Of a DNA stretch of 64,000 nt, positions 52,712 through 62,296 are shown in pieces. Position 1 is the first letter of the stretch. Each line of letters starts with the position of its first letter. Source of the DNA: PNNG01 sp046291695. Lineage in GTDB: Bacteria; Bacteroidota; Bacteroidia; UBA7662. The stretch spans positions 62,001-126,000 of the forward strand of contig JBKBSO010000003.1 of NCBI GenBank assembly GCA_046291695.1, read 5' to 3'. The position numbers and the translations under genes were made by a program. The notes below the pieces were generated by a model that had not been told where the DNA came from, ran no database searches, and was given only the letters and a program-made list of their open reading frames with translations.

Positions 52712-55700
52712 AAGTATTTTTGATTTCGGCCAGCCGATTGGCAGCCAGTTGGTAATTAAGTTCATGTTGGAGTTTATCGAGCCGGATGTTGAGCACGGCA
52801 TCGAGGCTTTGGAGGTATTCGAAATATTCTATTTCACCCAAGTCGAACAGGCGGTTGGCTGTTTGCAAAATTTGCTCGGCACGGGGCATGGCCGTTTGGT
52901 CGAAATAATCGAGCCGACCTTCAAGTATGTGCAGCTCCCGTATGGCCTGTTCCATTTGATAATTGAGACGAAGTTCACCCGCTTCGAGTGCTACGCGGGC
53001 CGTTTCACGATTGAGCTTAGCCGATTGCCAATTGGCCTGTCTGCCAAAATAGGCCAGTGGTATACCTACGCTTAACTGCACCCCCTGAAAGCCTGGTATT
53101 TGTTCTAGGCTTTGGTTAAAATACCCCAAGCCTAAACTCGGGCTAAAACCAGCAGTAGCCTGCTTTTGCTGTTGCACCATGAGGGCCTCGTTCGACATGA
53201 GCATACGGAGGGCCGGATTCCGACTGCCACTGCTCAAATTGAGACCCGTTTGCCGACCTGGCCACGGGCTTAGTTCAGGCAGCTGTTGGAGTTGCAGCAG
53301 GGCGGCCAAATTGCGTAAAGCGGCCTCATATTCGGTTTGCAATTGGGTACGTTGCCATTGCAAGTTATCATAACGGTTTTCTGCCAAAGCCCGGGCCAAC
53401 ATATTAATACTTCCCTGTTCATAACGTCGCTGAACCATGGTGTCGAAGCGGGCATAATGGCTAAGCTGTTCTGCTAGGAGCTGTTCGCGAGCCTGCAACC
53501 AGGCTACTTGCAACCAGGCTTCACGCAGCTCGCGCACCACTCGGTTTTGCAATTCGGCCAGTCGATTTTTTTCGAGTTCTACCTCCATCCGGCGGTATTT
53601 GTGGGTAGCTGCCATGTGTAAAGGCATGCCCAAGGGCTGAAAAATGGTGAAATTCCGATCTACCAGCAAGTAATTGATTTGACCACGCTCAAGTCCAAAT
53701 TGCGTTTCACCCAGGTCCCAGGCTTGTTTTACACGTGCTTCCACCGCCGACAATTGCAATTTCGCCTGTCTGATTTCAGGATGTCGCTGCAGGGCCATAC
53801 TTACGGCATCATCCATGCTCATACGGGATTGTGCATGCAGTTGGTTAGGCATTACCAGCATCAAAAGCAATAAAACGGATATCACCTGCCCTGCCTTTCT
53901 CCGGAAAAAACCGCGTTCGATAAGTAAATAAAGGGCAGGTAGCACAACAAGCGTAAGCAAGGTAGCCGTGAGGAGCCCGCCAATGACCACGGTTGCCAAG
54001 GGGCGTTGCACTTCGCCACCGGCCGTGCTACTGAGGGCCATGGGTAAAAAGCCAAGCGAAGCCACCGCCGCCGTCATCAATACCGGCCTCAAACGAATGC
54101 GGGTGCCTTCGCGAATACGTTCCTCTACATCAGTCGTGCCTTCCGCCTTAAGTTGATTAAACTGTGCAATGAGTACGATGCCGTTTAACACAGCCACCCC
54201 GAACAGGGCAATAAAACCTACGCCTGCTGAAATGCTAAAAGGCATATCCCGAAGCCAAAGGGCCAATATGCCTCCCATGGCCGACATGGGAATGGCGGTA
54301 AAAATGAGCAAGGCCTGCACCCAGCTTTTAAAGGTAAAGTAGAGCAATATAAAAATGAGCAATAGGGCAAGCGGCACGGCCAAAGCGAGCCGATCACGTG
54401 CAGCCTGCAAATTTTGATATTGTCCTCCAAATCGGTAAAAATAGCCGGCCGGAAGGCTCAGATCCGCTTGAAGCAGTCTTTCAATATCTTCTACCACGCT
54501 TTGCATATCGCGCTTTCTCACATTGACCAACACATTTACGTAGCGTTTGGTATTTTCGCGGCTAATGAGCAAGGGGCCGTCTTCGATGCTGATGTCGGCT
54601 ACCGCCTCCAACGGAATCAAAGCCCCATCAGCAGTGCGTACCGGAAGGCGCCCCAGGTATTCGGTTTGATGGCGTAAATCGCTGCGTAGGCGCACTACCA
54701 AATCATAACGGGCATCACCTTCGTATATAATGCCAGCCATTCCCCCAGCATAAGCCGTTTGCAGCTGCGTATTGAGCTGGACTATGCTTAGCCCATAACT
54801 CGCCATTTTTTTACGGTCCCAACGCACCATCAGTTGTGGCAAGCCTTCGGTGGCCTGTACCAATACATCACTGGCACCTTCAACCTGGCTCACCAAAGCA
54901 GCCACCTGCTCCGCTTTTTCGGCTAGCACCGACAAATCTTCGCCAAATAACTGCACCGCAATATCGCTTTTGACCCCGGTAAGCAATTCGTTGAACCGCA
55001 GTTGAATGGGCTGCGTGAACTCAAAACTTACCCCGGGCATCACTTCCAACACTTCTTTCATGGCCTCGGCAAGCGCATCGCGATCATCGGCACTTACCCA
55101 GTCTTTTTTGGGCTGGAGTAAAATCATGATGTCGGCATCTTCTACCCCCATCGGGTCGGTGGGAATTTCGGCCGTACCAATTTTACTCACTACCGCCCGT
55201 ACTTCGGGAAAATGCTCGAGCAAAAGGGCCTCTGCCTCCGTGCTCATTCGCCGACTCTCTTCGAGTGAGCTACCGGGCGGAATGGTCATTTGCATAGCCA
55301 GATCGCCTTCCTCAAGATTAGGAATAAACTCTGCCCCTAGTCTGCCAAATAACCACAAACTGCTCATGAACAATACCAAAGCCATTCCTACCAATCTTCG
55401 GGGATACCTCAAGGACAATCGGTTTAGGGGTGCATAAACCCGCTGAAATACCTCCATAATGCGGTCGCTAATGTTGGGCTGATCTTGTCGCTTGCGGCTC
55501 AGCACCAGCGCACTCATCATAGGCACATAAGTAAGCGACAAAATAAGGGCACCTAAAATGGCAAAACTCACCGTAAGCGCCATGGGCTTAAACATCTTGC
55601 CCTCTACCCCTACCAAAGCCAGAATGGGCAGGTACACAATCAGGATGATGATTTCGCCAAAAGCAGCCGAACTCCTAATGCGACTGGCGGCCTTATACAC

Positions 55701-57008
55701 CATGCCATCCATTTCTGCCCTACTAAGTCGATGATCGCTATGTCGCAGGTGCAGCCGATGCACAATACTTTCCACGATGATAACGGCACCATCTACAATT
55801 AGCCCAAAATCAATAGCACCCAAACTCATCAAATTAGCTGAAACCCCAAACAACCGCATCATACTCAACGCAAAAAGCATAGAAAGCGGGATCACACTGG
55901 CCACAACCAAGCCTGCTCGTAAATTGCCCATGAGCAAAATCAGGATGAAAATTACGATCAACCCACCTTCAATGAGGTTGGTACTTACGGTGCCGATTAC
56001 CTTCCCAACAAGTTCAGAGCGATCAAGAAAAGGCACCAGTTTTACCCCTTCGGGCAAGGACTCTTGAATTTCTTCGACCCGTGCATGCACCGCCTTCATG
56101 GTTTCGCTGGCATTGGCCCCTTTGAGCATGAGCACAATGCCTCCAACGGCCTCGCCCTTACCATCTTTGGTCATGGCCCCATAACGAATGGCGTGCCCCA
56201 AGCCAATTTGGGCCAGTTGTTCAAGCCGAATGGGCATACCTTCACGGAAGGCCACCACCACCTCGCGGAGTTCATCGGGCGATTGCAACAAGCCTTCGGA
56301 GCGAATATAAAAGGCATTGGGGCCTTTTTCGATGTAACTGCCTCCCGCATTCTGGTTGCTGGCAGCTACAGCCGTAAACACCTCTTCTACACTCAGGTTA
56401 AAACTCCGCAGGCTCTCCGGATCAATGGCTACCTCATACTGCTTGAGGTAGCCCCCAAAGCTACTCACATCTACCACCCCGGGCAAGCCTGCCATCCGCC
56501 GCTTTACCAACCAATCCTGCAGGCTGCGCAATTCCATGGCATCGTATTTCGATTCATACCCTGGCTCCACCTCCAAAGTGTACTGATATATTTCACCCAG
56601 CCCTGTGGTGATGGGCATCATATAAGGTAGCCCTAACCGGGCATCAAGCTCCCCTTGCAAAATGGCCAGCTTTTCACCAACCAATTGGCGGCTTTCAAGC
56701 GTGGGCACCGACTCCTTGAAAATGATGGTCACTACACTCAACCCAAATCGCGATAAACTGCGCAACTCAAGCACACCCGGCAAATTGGCCATGGCAATCT
56801 CTACCGGATAAGTGATGAATTTCTCGACTTCCTGGGGCGCTAAAGCAGGCGACACGGTAACCACCTGCACCTGGTTGTTGGTGATGTCGGGCACCGCATC
56901 AATGGGTAACTGGCTAGCCGAATAAATACCCCATCCAGCCAAGATGGCTACGAAAAGAGCAACAATCAGCTTGTTATAAATGCTGAATCGTATTAAAGAA
57001 TCAATCAT
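52701..57008 (-). CDS. Fused CusA/CzcA-type RND pump and TolC-like channel
   Basis: 1435 residues. The first about 1040 are a heavy-metal RND pump: MIDSLIRFSIYNKLIVALFV, QLPIDAVPDITNNQVQVVTV, EVEKFITYPVEIAMANLPGV, the central DRSELVGKVIGT and transmembrane clusters with NGIVLIAQFNQL. The last about 380 (from KAGQVISVLLLLMLVMPNQL, which looks like a signal-type segment, into RMSMDDAVSMALQRHPEIRQ) form an outer-membrane efflux protein with coiled-coil hairpins. CusA and CusC are separate in E. coli; here one polypeptide would span both, and it may be cleaved at the internal signal-like segment. Metal specificity is not readable. Confidence 0.9.
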   Translation of the reverse strand: MIDSLIRFSIYNKLIVALFVAILAGWGIYSASQLPIDAVPDITNNQVQVVTVSPALAPQEVEKFITYPVEIAMANLPGVLELRSLSRFGLSVVTIIFKESVPTLESRQLVGEKLAILQGELDARLGLPYMMPITTGLGEIYQYTLEVEPGYESKYDAMELRSLQDWLVKRRMAGLPGVVDVSSFGGYLKQYEVAIDPESLRSFNLSVEEVFTAVAASNQNAGGSYIEKGPNAFYIRSEGLLQSPDELREVVVAFREGMPIRLEQLAQIGLGHAIRYGAMTKDGKGEAVGGIVLMLKGANASETMKAVHARVEEIQESLPEGVKLVPFLDRSELVGKVIGTVSTNLIEGGLIVIFILILLMGNLRAGLVVASVIPLSMLFALSMMRLFGVSANLMSLGAIDFGLIVDGAVIIVESIVHRLHLRHSDHRLSRAEMDGMVYKAASRIRSSAAFGEIIILIVYLPILALVGVEGKMFKPMALTVSFAILGALILSLTYVPMMSALVLSRKRQDQPNISDRIMEVFQRVYAPLNRLSLRYPRRLVGMALVLFMSSLWLFGRLGAEFIPNLEEGDLAMQMTIPPGSSLEESRRMSTEAEALLLEHFPEVRAVVSKIGTAEIPTDPMGVEDADIMILLQPKKDWVSADDRDALAEAMKEVLEVMPGVSFEFTQPIQLRFNELLTGVKSDIAVQLFGEDLSVLAEKAEQVAALVSQVEGASDVLVQATEGLPQLMVRWDRKKMASYGLSIVQLNTQLQTAYAGGMAGIIYEGDARYDLVVRLRSDLRHQTEYLGRLPVRTADGALIPLEAVADISIEDGPLLISRENTKRYVNVLVNVRKRDMQSVVEDIERLLQADLSLPAGYFYRFGGQYQNLQAARDRLALAVPLALLLIFILLYFTFKSWVQALLIFTAIPMSAMGGILALWLRDMPFSISAGVGFIALFGVAVLNGIVLIAQFNQLKAEGTTDVEERIREGTRIRLRPVLMTAAVASLGFLPMALSSTAGGEVQRPLATVVIGGLLTATLLTLVVLPALYLLIERGFFRRKAGQVISVLLLLMLVMPNQLHAQSRMSMDDAVSMALQRHPEIRQAKLQLSAVEARVKQAWDLGETQFGLERGQINYLLVDRNFTIFQPLGMPLHMAATHKYRRMEVELEKNRLAELQNRVVRELREAWLQVAWLQAREQLLAEQLSHYARFDTMVQRRYEQGSINMLARALAENRYDNLQWQRTQLQTEYEAALRNLAALLQLQQLPELSPWPGRQTGLNLSSGSRNPALRMLMSNEALMVQQQKQATAGFSPSLGLGYFNQSLEQIPGFQGVQLSVGIPLAYFGRQANWQSAKLNRETARVALEAGELRLNYQMEQAIRELHILEGRLDYFDQTAMPRAEQILQTANRLFDLGEIEYFEYLQSLDAVLNIRLDKLQHELNYQLAANRLAEIKNTYGF

Positions 57009-57067
57009 GAAATTTACTTGAGGTCAACAAAGGAAAATAGGCCGGATTCCGGCTTTGGCACAGGGCC

Positions 57068-57442
57068 TTATCCTTGTGGGGGACCTCGCTGTACGCCTAC
57101 AGCATAATCGACATCACCAGGTATGGGGACTTCTCCCTCGGCAAATGCCACAAAACCAACCAGAGCAGCTGCAGAGCTGGCCAATGACGGCCATGTTGTC
57201 TGCAACATAAAATCACCCAGTAACGGTTGCCTTGGCTGCGTATTTGATTTGCGAAAATGTTCTAAGTGGTCGGCCCCTTGGTCAAGACCAAAAATGCGAC
57301 CCAACCAGTCCAATTCAACGGCTTCTACGGCATATACCGACTGCTCATCCGATTCCATATGGTGTAGGTGCGGAAACAGTTGGTGACCAAGCAAAAACAG
57401 CAAGGCCATGAAAATAGGGGCTATGTGCCAGCGATTTTTCAC
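57068..57442 (-). CDS. Small His-rich protein upstream of the efflux operon
   Basis: 124 residues starting with GTG at 57442. N-terminal hydrophobic segment (IAPIFMALLFLLGHQLF) followed by PHLHHMESDEQ, a His/Met/Asp-rich stretch suited to metal binding, a charged middle and a C-terminus VDYAVGVQRGPPQG. Short proteins with RGPP-type ends are common in front of Bacteroidota CusA-type genes, but I do not know a named family. It is 59 bp upstream of the pump gene on the same strand. A periplasmic metal-binding role is inferred. Confidence 0.6.
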   Translation of the reverse strand: MKNRWHIAPIFMALLFLLGHQLFPHLHHMESDEQSVYAVEAVELDWLGRIFGLDQGADHLEHFRKSNTQPRQPLLGDFMLQTTWPSLASSAAALVGFVAFAEGEVPIPGDVDYAVGVQRGPPQG

Positions 57443-57755
57443 GCCCCTAATCTAAGAAAGAAATTTGATTTATAATTCTATGACGTCTAGTTAAGCATTC
57501 AAGAGCATTTCCTTGTGATTATTGTTTTGAATTTCATCGCTTGTATAATCGTTTGGATAGGAAAATTCAAATTTCTATGCAAGCTTCGGTTCCGGGGGCC
57601 CTTCAGGGTCATATTTTTTTCAATGTACCCTACCCCTTCAGGAGCACAACCTCCAGAATAGCATTAACATCCCTAATAACTTCAACAAAACAGAAATTCA
57701 AGCACCCTGAAGCGGGGCTATTTTTATAGAAAAATATTCATCCGAAATCAACCGA

Positions 57756-57900
57756 CCCCGAAGAAGTCGCATCTACGAAAGTGCTCATTGGTTCAACCAT
57801 GCTGAGCGCGTTCACCTCTGCAATAAACGACTGGACTACCGTTCACCGTTGGTTTACGCCTGTACCACACTGAGTGGCTTTAAACAACGGTTATTTAACA
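57756..57900 (+). pseudogene. Possible insertion-sequence integrase tail
   Basis: One frame gives RRSRIYESAHWFNHAERVHL, then NKRLDYRSPLVYACTTLSG. The order N-K-R-L...YRSPL.Y resembles the end of IS3-family integrases (YNxKRLHSALGYRSPxxY). The upstream DDE part is absent. The rest of the 57443-57968 gap holds no gene that I can support. Confidence 0.35.
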
Positions 57901-57968
57901 CGATATTTCTTGCACGAAAGCGCATTAGCATTGGCCCACTAACTTTCAGGAACTCAGCAAGCCACAAA

Positions 57969-59648
57969 TTATCGGCCTAGAACAGTATCATCACCTCGTG
58001 GGTCAGCCCCGCCTTCCAATGTGCCATCACCATGAATACGAACACATTCCGCCCGTCCGTAAGGTTTGCGTTCCCGAAGTGTATGCCCTTCTCGACCTAA
58101 AATTCGTCGCGCCCGTTTTGAAATGCTTCCCGACTCATATTGCACCTCATCAGGCAGCCACTGATGATGAAAACGTGGCATGGTCACCGCTTGCTGGGCA
58201 TTCATCTCATGCACCAAACTATTCAACAGCACCTGTACCACAGTAGTGGGTATGGTTGAACCACCCGGACTTCCCGTTACCAGCACGGGCAGACCATCTT
58301 CAAGCACAATGGTCGGGCTCATCGAACTCAACATGCGCTTCCCGCCTTGTGGAGCATTGGCGGCACTGCCAACCAGACCATAGCTGTTCGCCAAACCCGG
58401 TGCCATGCTAAAATCATCGATGGTATTATTGAGCAGAAAGCCTAATTCCGGCACAATCACTTTGCTGCCGTAAGCCCCATTCAGCGAGGTAGTGGCACTC
58501 ATGATGTTTCGGTTGCCATCTACCACGATATAATGTGTGGTTTCATCCTTTTCGGTTAGCTCAAAAAATCCGGCTTGAATATCCGTTGATTTACTGGCTT
58601 TTTTCGATTTTATGCTTGATTTCCGTTTATCCAGGTATTCGGGTGCCAACAGTTGTTCAACCGGAACTGGGTAAAAGGCCGGATCACCGAGATGCGTAGC
58701 ACGGTCGGCATATGCCCTACGGGCAGCTTCGGCAAAATGATGTACATAACGAGGGTCAGTGGGCGACCATTTATGCAAGGGTAAGTCCTCGAGCATCTGG
58801 AGCATCTGCAAAACCACCACCGCGCCACTTGATGGAGGCCCCATACTCAACACATCGTATTTTTGAAAACGCCCCACTAAAGGCTGTCGCCAAATGGCTT
58901 GGTAATGCTCCAAATCGGTTTGGGTAATGATACCTCCATGGTCTCTCATAAAATCACTCAGCTTTTCGGCCGTATACCCCTGGTAAAAATCAAATGCCCC
59001 TTCATCGCGAATGCGCGTGAGGGTTTGGGCCAAGACCTCATTTTTCATTAGCTGGCCGGCCTGATAAGGTATTTCAGAACAGAGGTAACAGTCGCCATTC
59101 AACGCACGTAAGCTTTTACGGTGCTCATTCAGCAAATCGCTTTCTTTGGCCGTAAGTTGCCAACCGGCGCTGGCAAGTTGTATAGCAGGATTCAACAAAT
59201 CAAACCAGGGCAGTTGACCGTACTGGGCATGTAATGCATACATTCCGGCTACGGTTCCAGGAATGCCCACGGCCAGCGGACCAAGGGTGCTGGCACCCGG
59301 GATAGGTGTACCATCTTCCTCAAGATAATAACGTGCCTGCATAGCTGAAGCAGCCTGTTCGCGGTAATCCAGCGCCTTAACTTCACCGTCAGCAGTATGT
59401 AGTAAAGCAAATCCCCCACCGCCAATATTACCCGCCGCCGGAAAAACCACCGCCAGAGTAAATTCAACTGCTATAGCCGCATCAAAAGCATTTCCTCCAG
59501 CCTTAAGCACTGCGAGTCCAACCTCCGTGGCCAAAGGATGAGCCGAAACCACCATCCCCTCGCAGGCATAATGCGCATTCACCGCTGGAGCTTGGCTGCG
59601 GTTAATCGTATTACTGAGGATGAAGATCGCTATTAGCAAACTTACCAT
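57969..59648 (-). CDS. ggt: Gamma-glutamyltransferase
   Basis: 559 residues. Signal-like N-terminal segment (MVSLLIAIFILSNTINRSQA). The processing site KDETTHYIVVD holds the catalytic Thr of the small subunit (the second T of the ETTHY motif); the large subunit contains YREQAASAMQARYYLEEDG, with the Arg that binds the gamma-glutamyl group, and SSGAVVVLQML. In the small subunit GSPGGSTIPTTVVQVL follows. The enzyme splits gamma-glutamyl bonds of glutathione in the periplasm. The gene stands alone. Confidence 0.94.
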   Translation of the reverse strand: MVSLLIAIFILSNTINRSQAPAVNAHYACEGMVVSAHPLATEVGLAVLKAGGNAFDAAIAVEFTLAVVFPAAGNIGGGGFALLHTADGEVKALDYREQAASAMQARYYLEEDGTPIPGASTLGPLAVGIPGTVAGMYALHAQYGQLPWFDLLNPAIQLASAGWQLTAKESDLLNEHRKSLRALNGDCYLCSEIPYQAGQLMKNEVLAQTLTRIRDEGAFDFYQGYTAEKLSDFMRDHGGIITQTDLEHYQAIWRQPLVGRFQKYDVLSMGPPSSGAVVVLQMLQMLEDLPLHKWSPTDPRYVHHFAEAARRAYADRATHLGDPAFYPVPVEQLLAPEYLDKRKSSIKSKKASKSTDIQAGFFELTEKDETTHYIVVDGNRNIMSATTSLNGAYGSKVIVPELGFLLNNTIDDFSMAPGLANSYGLVGSAANAPQGGKRMLSSMSPTIVLEDGLPVLVTGSPGGSTIPTTVVQVLLNSLVHEMNAQQAVTMPRFHHQWLPDEVQYESGSISKRARRILGREGHTLRERKPYGRAECVRIHGDGTLEGGADPRGDDTVLGR

Positions 59649-59794
59649 GGGAGATCATTTAAAAATCTATCACAAAATAAACCATAAGAAGTTATCCATT
59701 GATGTACCACAAAAGCTTGTGTCAAGGCCCAACAATCATGTACCTGACGTGCTCCACGGTACACCCTGTACGAGCCATTGAGTGCCCTTCGCGC

Positions 59795-60361
59795 TTAAGC
59801 CTCTGCTACTACTTCCTTCACTTCGGGCAACATACGCTTTAACAAATTTTCAATCCCGGCCTTAAGCGTAATCATGCTCGAAGGGCATCCACTACAGGAG
59901 CCACGCAAAGCAACTGTCACGACACCTGTTTGTTCATCCCAAGCCTTATAGCTAATGGCACCCCCATCCTGCTCTACAGCAGGCTGAATATAATCCTTCA
60001 AGATCTGACGGATGCGCTTCACAATTTCACGATCGTCGGTCTCCATTGCCTCCGATTCGGCAGTTGCCTGATGCACTGGTAAACCTGCTTCAAGATAGTT
60101 TTGAATAAATTCCTTTAAAATCGGATTTAACTCCAACCACTCCTCTCCTGCTTTTTTGGTTACGGTTACAAAATTTTGGCTGATAAAAACCGCCTGCACA
60201 AAAGGAAATTCAAATAATTTGGCAGCTAAGGGCGAATCTGTCGCAGTTTCAGCGGAAGTATAGTCTAAAGTAGCATCCGGCAAAATGTATCGGTTCGATA
60301 CAAACTTCATAGTTTCAGGGTTGGGCGTCGATTCGGTATATAGGTTAATCAAATTTTGCAT
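59795..60361 (-). CDS. NifU-type iron-sulfur cluster scaffold (Nfu-like)
   Basis: 188 residues from the ATG at 60361 (MQNLINLYTESTPNPETMKF). Start codons at 60367 and 60382 are in frame; the -7 promoter box covers 60380-60387, so the distal one cannot be used. The N-terminal Nfu domain (TESTPNPETMKFVSNRYIL) and the C-terminal NifU domain with RGSCSGCPSSMITLKAGIEN are present; the CxxC pair holds the cluster. It transfers 4Fe-4S clusters to target enzymes. Confidence 0.93.
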   Translation of the reverse strand: MQNLINLYTESTPNPETMKFVSNRYILPDATLDYTSAETATDSPLAAKLFEFPFVQAVFISQNFVTVTKKAGEEWLELNPILKEFIQNYLEAGLPVHQATAESEAMETDDREIVKRIRQILKDYIQPAVEQDGGAISYKAWDEQTGVVTVALRGSCSGCPSSMITLKAGIENLLKRMLPEVKEVVAEA

Positions 60362-60379
60362 ATGCATATTTTTCAATTG

Positions 60380-60387
60380 CAAAGGTA
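60380..60387 (-). promoter_or_regulatory. -7 box of the NifU-type gene
   Basis: Minus-strand TACCTTTG matches TAnnTTTG. It overlaps the most upstream ATG of the gene, arguing for a start at 60361 or 60367 and a very short leader. The -33 element is less clear. Confidence 0.6.
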
Positions 60388-60601
60388 ACAGCTAAATCCC
60401 TAAATGGTTCCGCCCTTTCGCTAAGCCTGCCAAATGAGGACGTGTCATGTATGTTGTAAGCTCCCCCAAAACCAGTACAAGTTATAAGCTGACCGTAAAA
60501 ACGTTTAACTTTAAAATTGTACTTATGAAAATGAGCAGATTTTCACCCAGTCAAATTGGCCTTTCTTATCTTCAAAAATTCCAGCGAGTTGCAAAAAAAT
60601 G

Positions 60602-60632
60602 AAATAAAAAAAGGCGGCATTTCTGCCGCCTT
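60602..60632 (-). terminator. Intrinsic terminator of tRNA-Asn
   Basis: On the minus strand AAGGCGGCA and TGCCGCCTT (60611-60632) form a 9-bp stem with a GAAA loop followed by a T-rich run (60602-60610). It follows the tRNA by 11 bp. Confidence 0.9.
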
Positions 60633-60643
60633 GTCTACTTGGG

Positions 60644-60717
60644 CTCCCCGAGCTGGGCTCGAACCAGCGACCCCCTGATTAACAGTCAAGTGCTCTAACC
60701 AACTGAGCTATCGAGGA
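60644..60717 (-). tRNA. tRNA-Asn (anticodon GTT)
   Basis: Cloverleaf with acceptor TCCTCGA/TCGGGGA (one T-G pair), D-arm TAGCTCAGTTGGTTAGAGC, anticodon loop CTGTTAA with anticodon GTT, T-loop TTCGAGC. CCA is not encoded. A terminator follows. Confidence 0.96.
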
Positions 60718-60871
60718 ATTTCAAATTTTCAACCCTTTTGACTTAAGTTGCTCTCGCAATCCTTTGTCATTTGGGTGTCGATATTTCCCGTTGCGTTTGC
60801 TAAGGGACTGCAATATTAGCAGGTTCAAATTTATTGTGCAATATTTGTAGCAGAAATTTAAAAAAAATCTA

Positions 60872-61795
60872 ATGAGTCTTGTTGTTGTAGGCACCGTTGC
60901 CTTTGATGCCATTGAAACCCCGTTTGGAAAAACCGATAAAATTGTTGGTGGAGCAGCCACTTATGCCGGATTATCGGCTTCTTTTTTAACCAAAGGCGTA
61001 AAAATTGTTTCTGTAGTCGGTGACGATTTCCCGCAGCAACAAATTGATTTTTTTCATGAAAGGGGCATCGACACTACGGGTTTGCAAATCCGACAGGGTG
61101 AAAAATCGTTTTTTTGGTCTGGCAAGTATCATATGGACATGAACAGTCGTGACACCCTCGACACCCAACTGAATGTATTGGCCGATTTTGATCCGATCCT
61201 GCCCGATTCCTATCAAGATTGTGAATTCCTTTTACTTGGGAACCTAACACCTACGGTACAACAAACGGTGATGAATCGTCTTCACAACCGCCCCAAGCTG
61301 GTTGTTATGGATACCATGAATTTCTGGATGGATGTAGCCTTAGACGATCTGATTGAAACCATCAAGCGTGTTGATGTGCTCACCATCAACGACGAAGAAG
61401 CCCGAATGCTCTCAAAGGAATATTCGCTTGTTAAAGCAGCCAAGAAAATTTTAGCCATGGGGCCAAAGTACTTGGTGATTAAAAAGGGCGAACATGGTGC
61501 GCTGTTATTTAACCAGCATGAGGTGTTTTTCGCTCCTGCCTTGCCCCTAGAAGAGGTATTTGACCCTACTGGTGCGGGTGACACTTTTGCCGGAGGCTTT
61601 ATTGGTTATTTGGCACGCACCCGCGACATTTCGTTTGAAAATATGAAACGTGCCATCATTTACGGTTCGGCAATGGCTTCATTTTGCGTTGAAAAATTTG
61701 GCGCCGAGCGTCTTGAAAGCTTATCGACGGAGGAGCTTGATCAGCGGATCAAGTTGTTTATCGATCTGGTACAATTCGACATTGCCTTGGATTAA
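60872..61795 (+). CDS. PfkB family carbohydrate kinase
   Basis: 307 residues. The start (MSLVVVGTVAFDAIETPFGK) matches the ribokinase-like sugar-binding N-terminus (GGAATYAG, a GG-switch), with VVGDDFP. The C-terminal motif DPTGAGDTFAGGFIGYL carries the catalytic Asp and anion hole (GAGD). NDEEARMLS is also typical. The phosphorylated sugar or nucleoside is unknown. It is followed by a DUF1569 gene 18 bp downstream. Confidence 0.92.
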   Translation: MSLVVVGTVAFDAIETPFGKTDKIVGGAATYAGLSASFLTKGVKIVSVVGDDFPQQQIDFFHERGIDTTGLQIRQGEKSFFWSGKYHMDMNSRDTLDTQLNVLADFDPILPDSYQDCEFLLLGNLTPTVQQTVMNRLHNRPKLVVMDTMNFWMDVALDDLIETIKRVDVLTINDEEARMLSKEYSLVKAAKKILAMGPKYLVIKKGEHGALLFNQHEVFFAPALPLEEVFDPTGAGDTFAGGFIGYLARTRDISFENMKRAIIYGSAMASFCVEKFGAERLESLSTEELDQRIKLFIDLVQFDIALD

Positions 61796-61813
61796 CCTTT
61801 CGCGCATTTGAGC

Positions 61814-62272
61814 ATGTCTAGCCGCCAACAAACTCCTCCGCTGAGCGAACAACTGGAAATACTCAACCGGCTGAAGGTCGACAGTGTACGTGGCTGGGGC
61901 AGTATGCGTCCCGAAGAGATGCTACGACATTGTAGTGATTTTATCCGCTTTACCTTGGGTGAAAAAAAAGCTTCGCAAAGTACCCGTTTGATTGGCAAGC
62001 TATTCGGATGGCTCATTTATGCTTATGTGATTCGCAAAAATCCATGGAACTTCCCTAAGAACATGCAAACTTTTCCGGAAATTAAGCAACGACCGGGTCG
62101 AACGCTGGATTTTAATACAGAAAAAGCAACGCTTGCAGCGGCTATACTGCGTGCCATTCAGCTAGAAAACAAAGTTCATCATCCCATTTACGGCCAGCTA
62201 TCGGCCGACAAGGCGCGCCAGTTGGTGCAACTCCATACGGCTTATCACTTGCGGCAATTTAGCCTCTTCTAA
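61814..62272 (+). CDS. DUF1569 (DinB-like) protein
   Basis: 152 residues from the ATG at 61814. DinB/YfiT-like four-helix protein: WGSMRPEEMLRHCSDFIRF near the start and LVQLHTAYHLRQFSLF at the end; the His residues (H in MLRHC, H in LHTAYHLRQ) are placed as in the metal site of this fold. Role unknown; related proteins act in thiol or detoxification reactions. It follows the PfkB kinase, probably co-transcribed. Confidence 0.85.
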   Translation: MSSRQQTPPLSEQLEILNRLKVDSVRGWGSMRPEEMLRHCSDFIRFTLGEKKASQSTRLIGKLFGWLIYAYVIRKNPWNFPKNMQTFPEIKQRPGRTLDFNTEKATLAAAILRAIQLENKVHHPIYGQLSADKARQLVQLHTAYHLRQFSLF

Positions 62273-62296
62273 TAACAACCGTTGTAACTTGAATAA

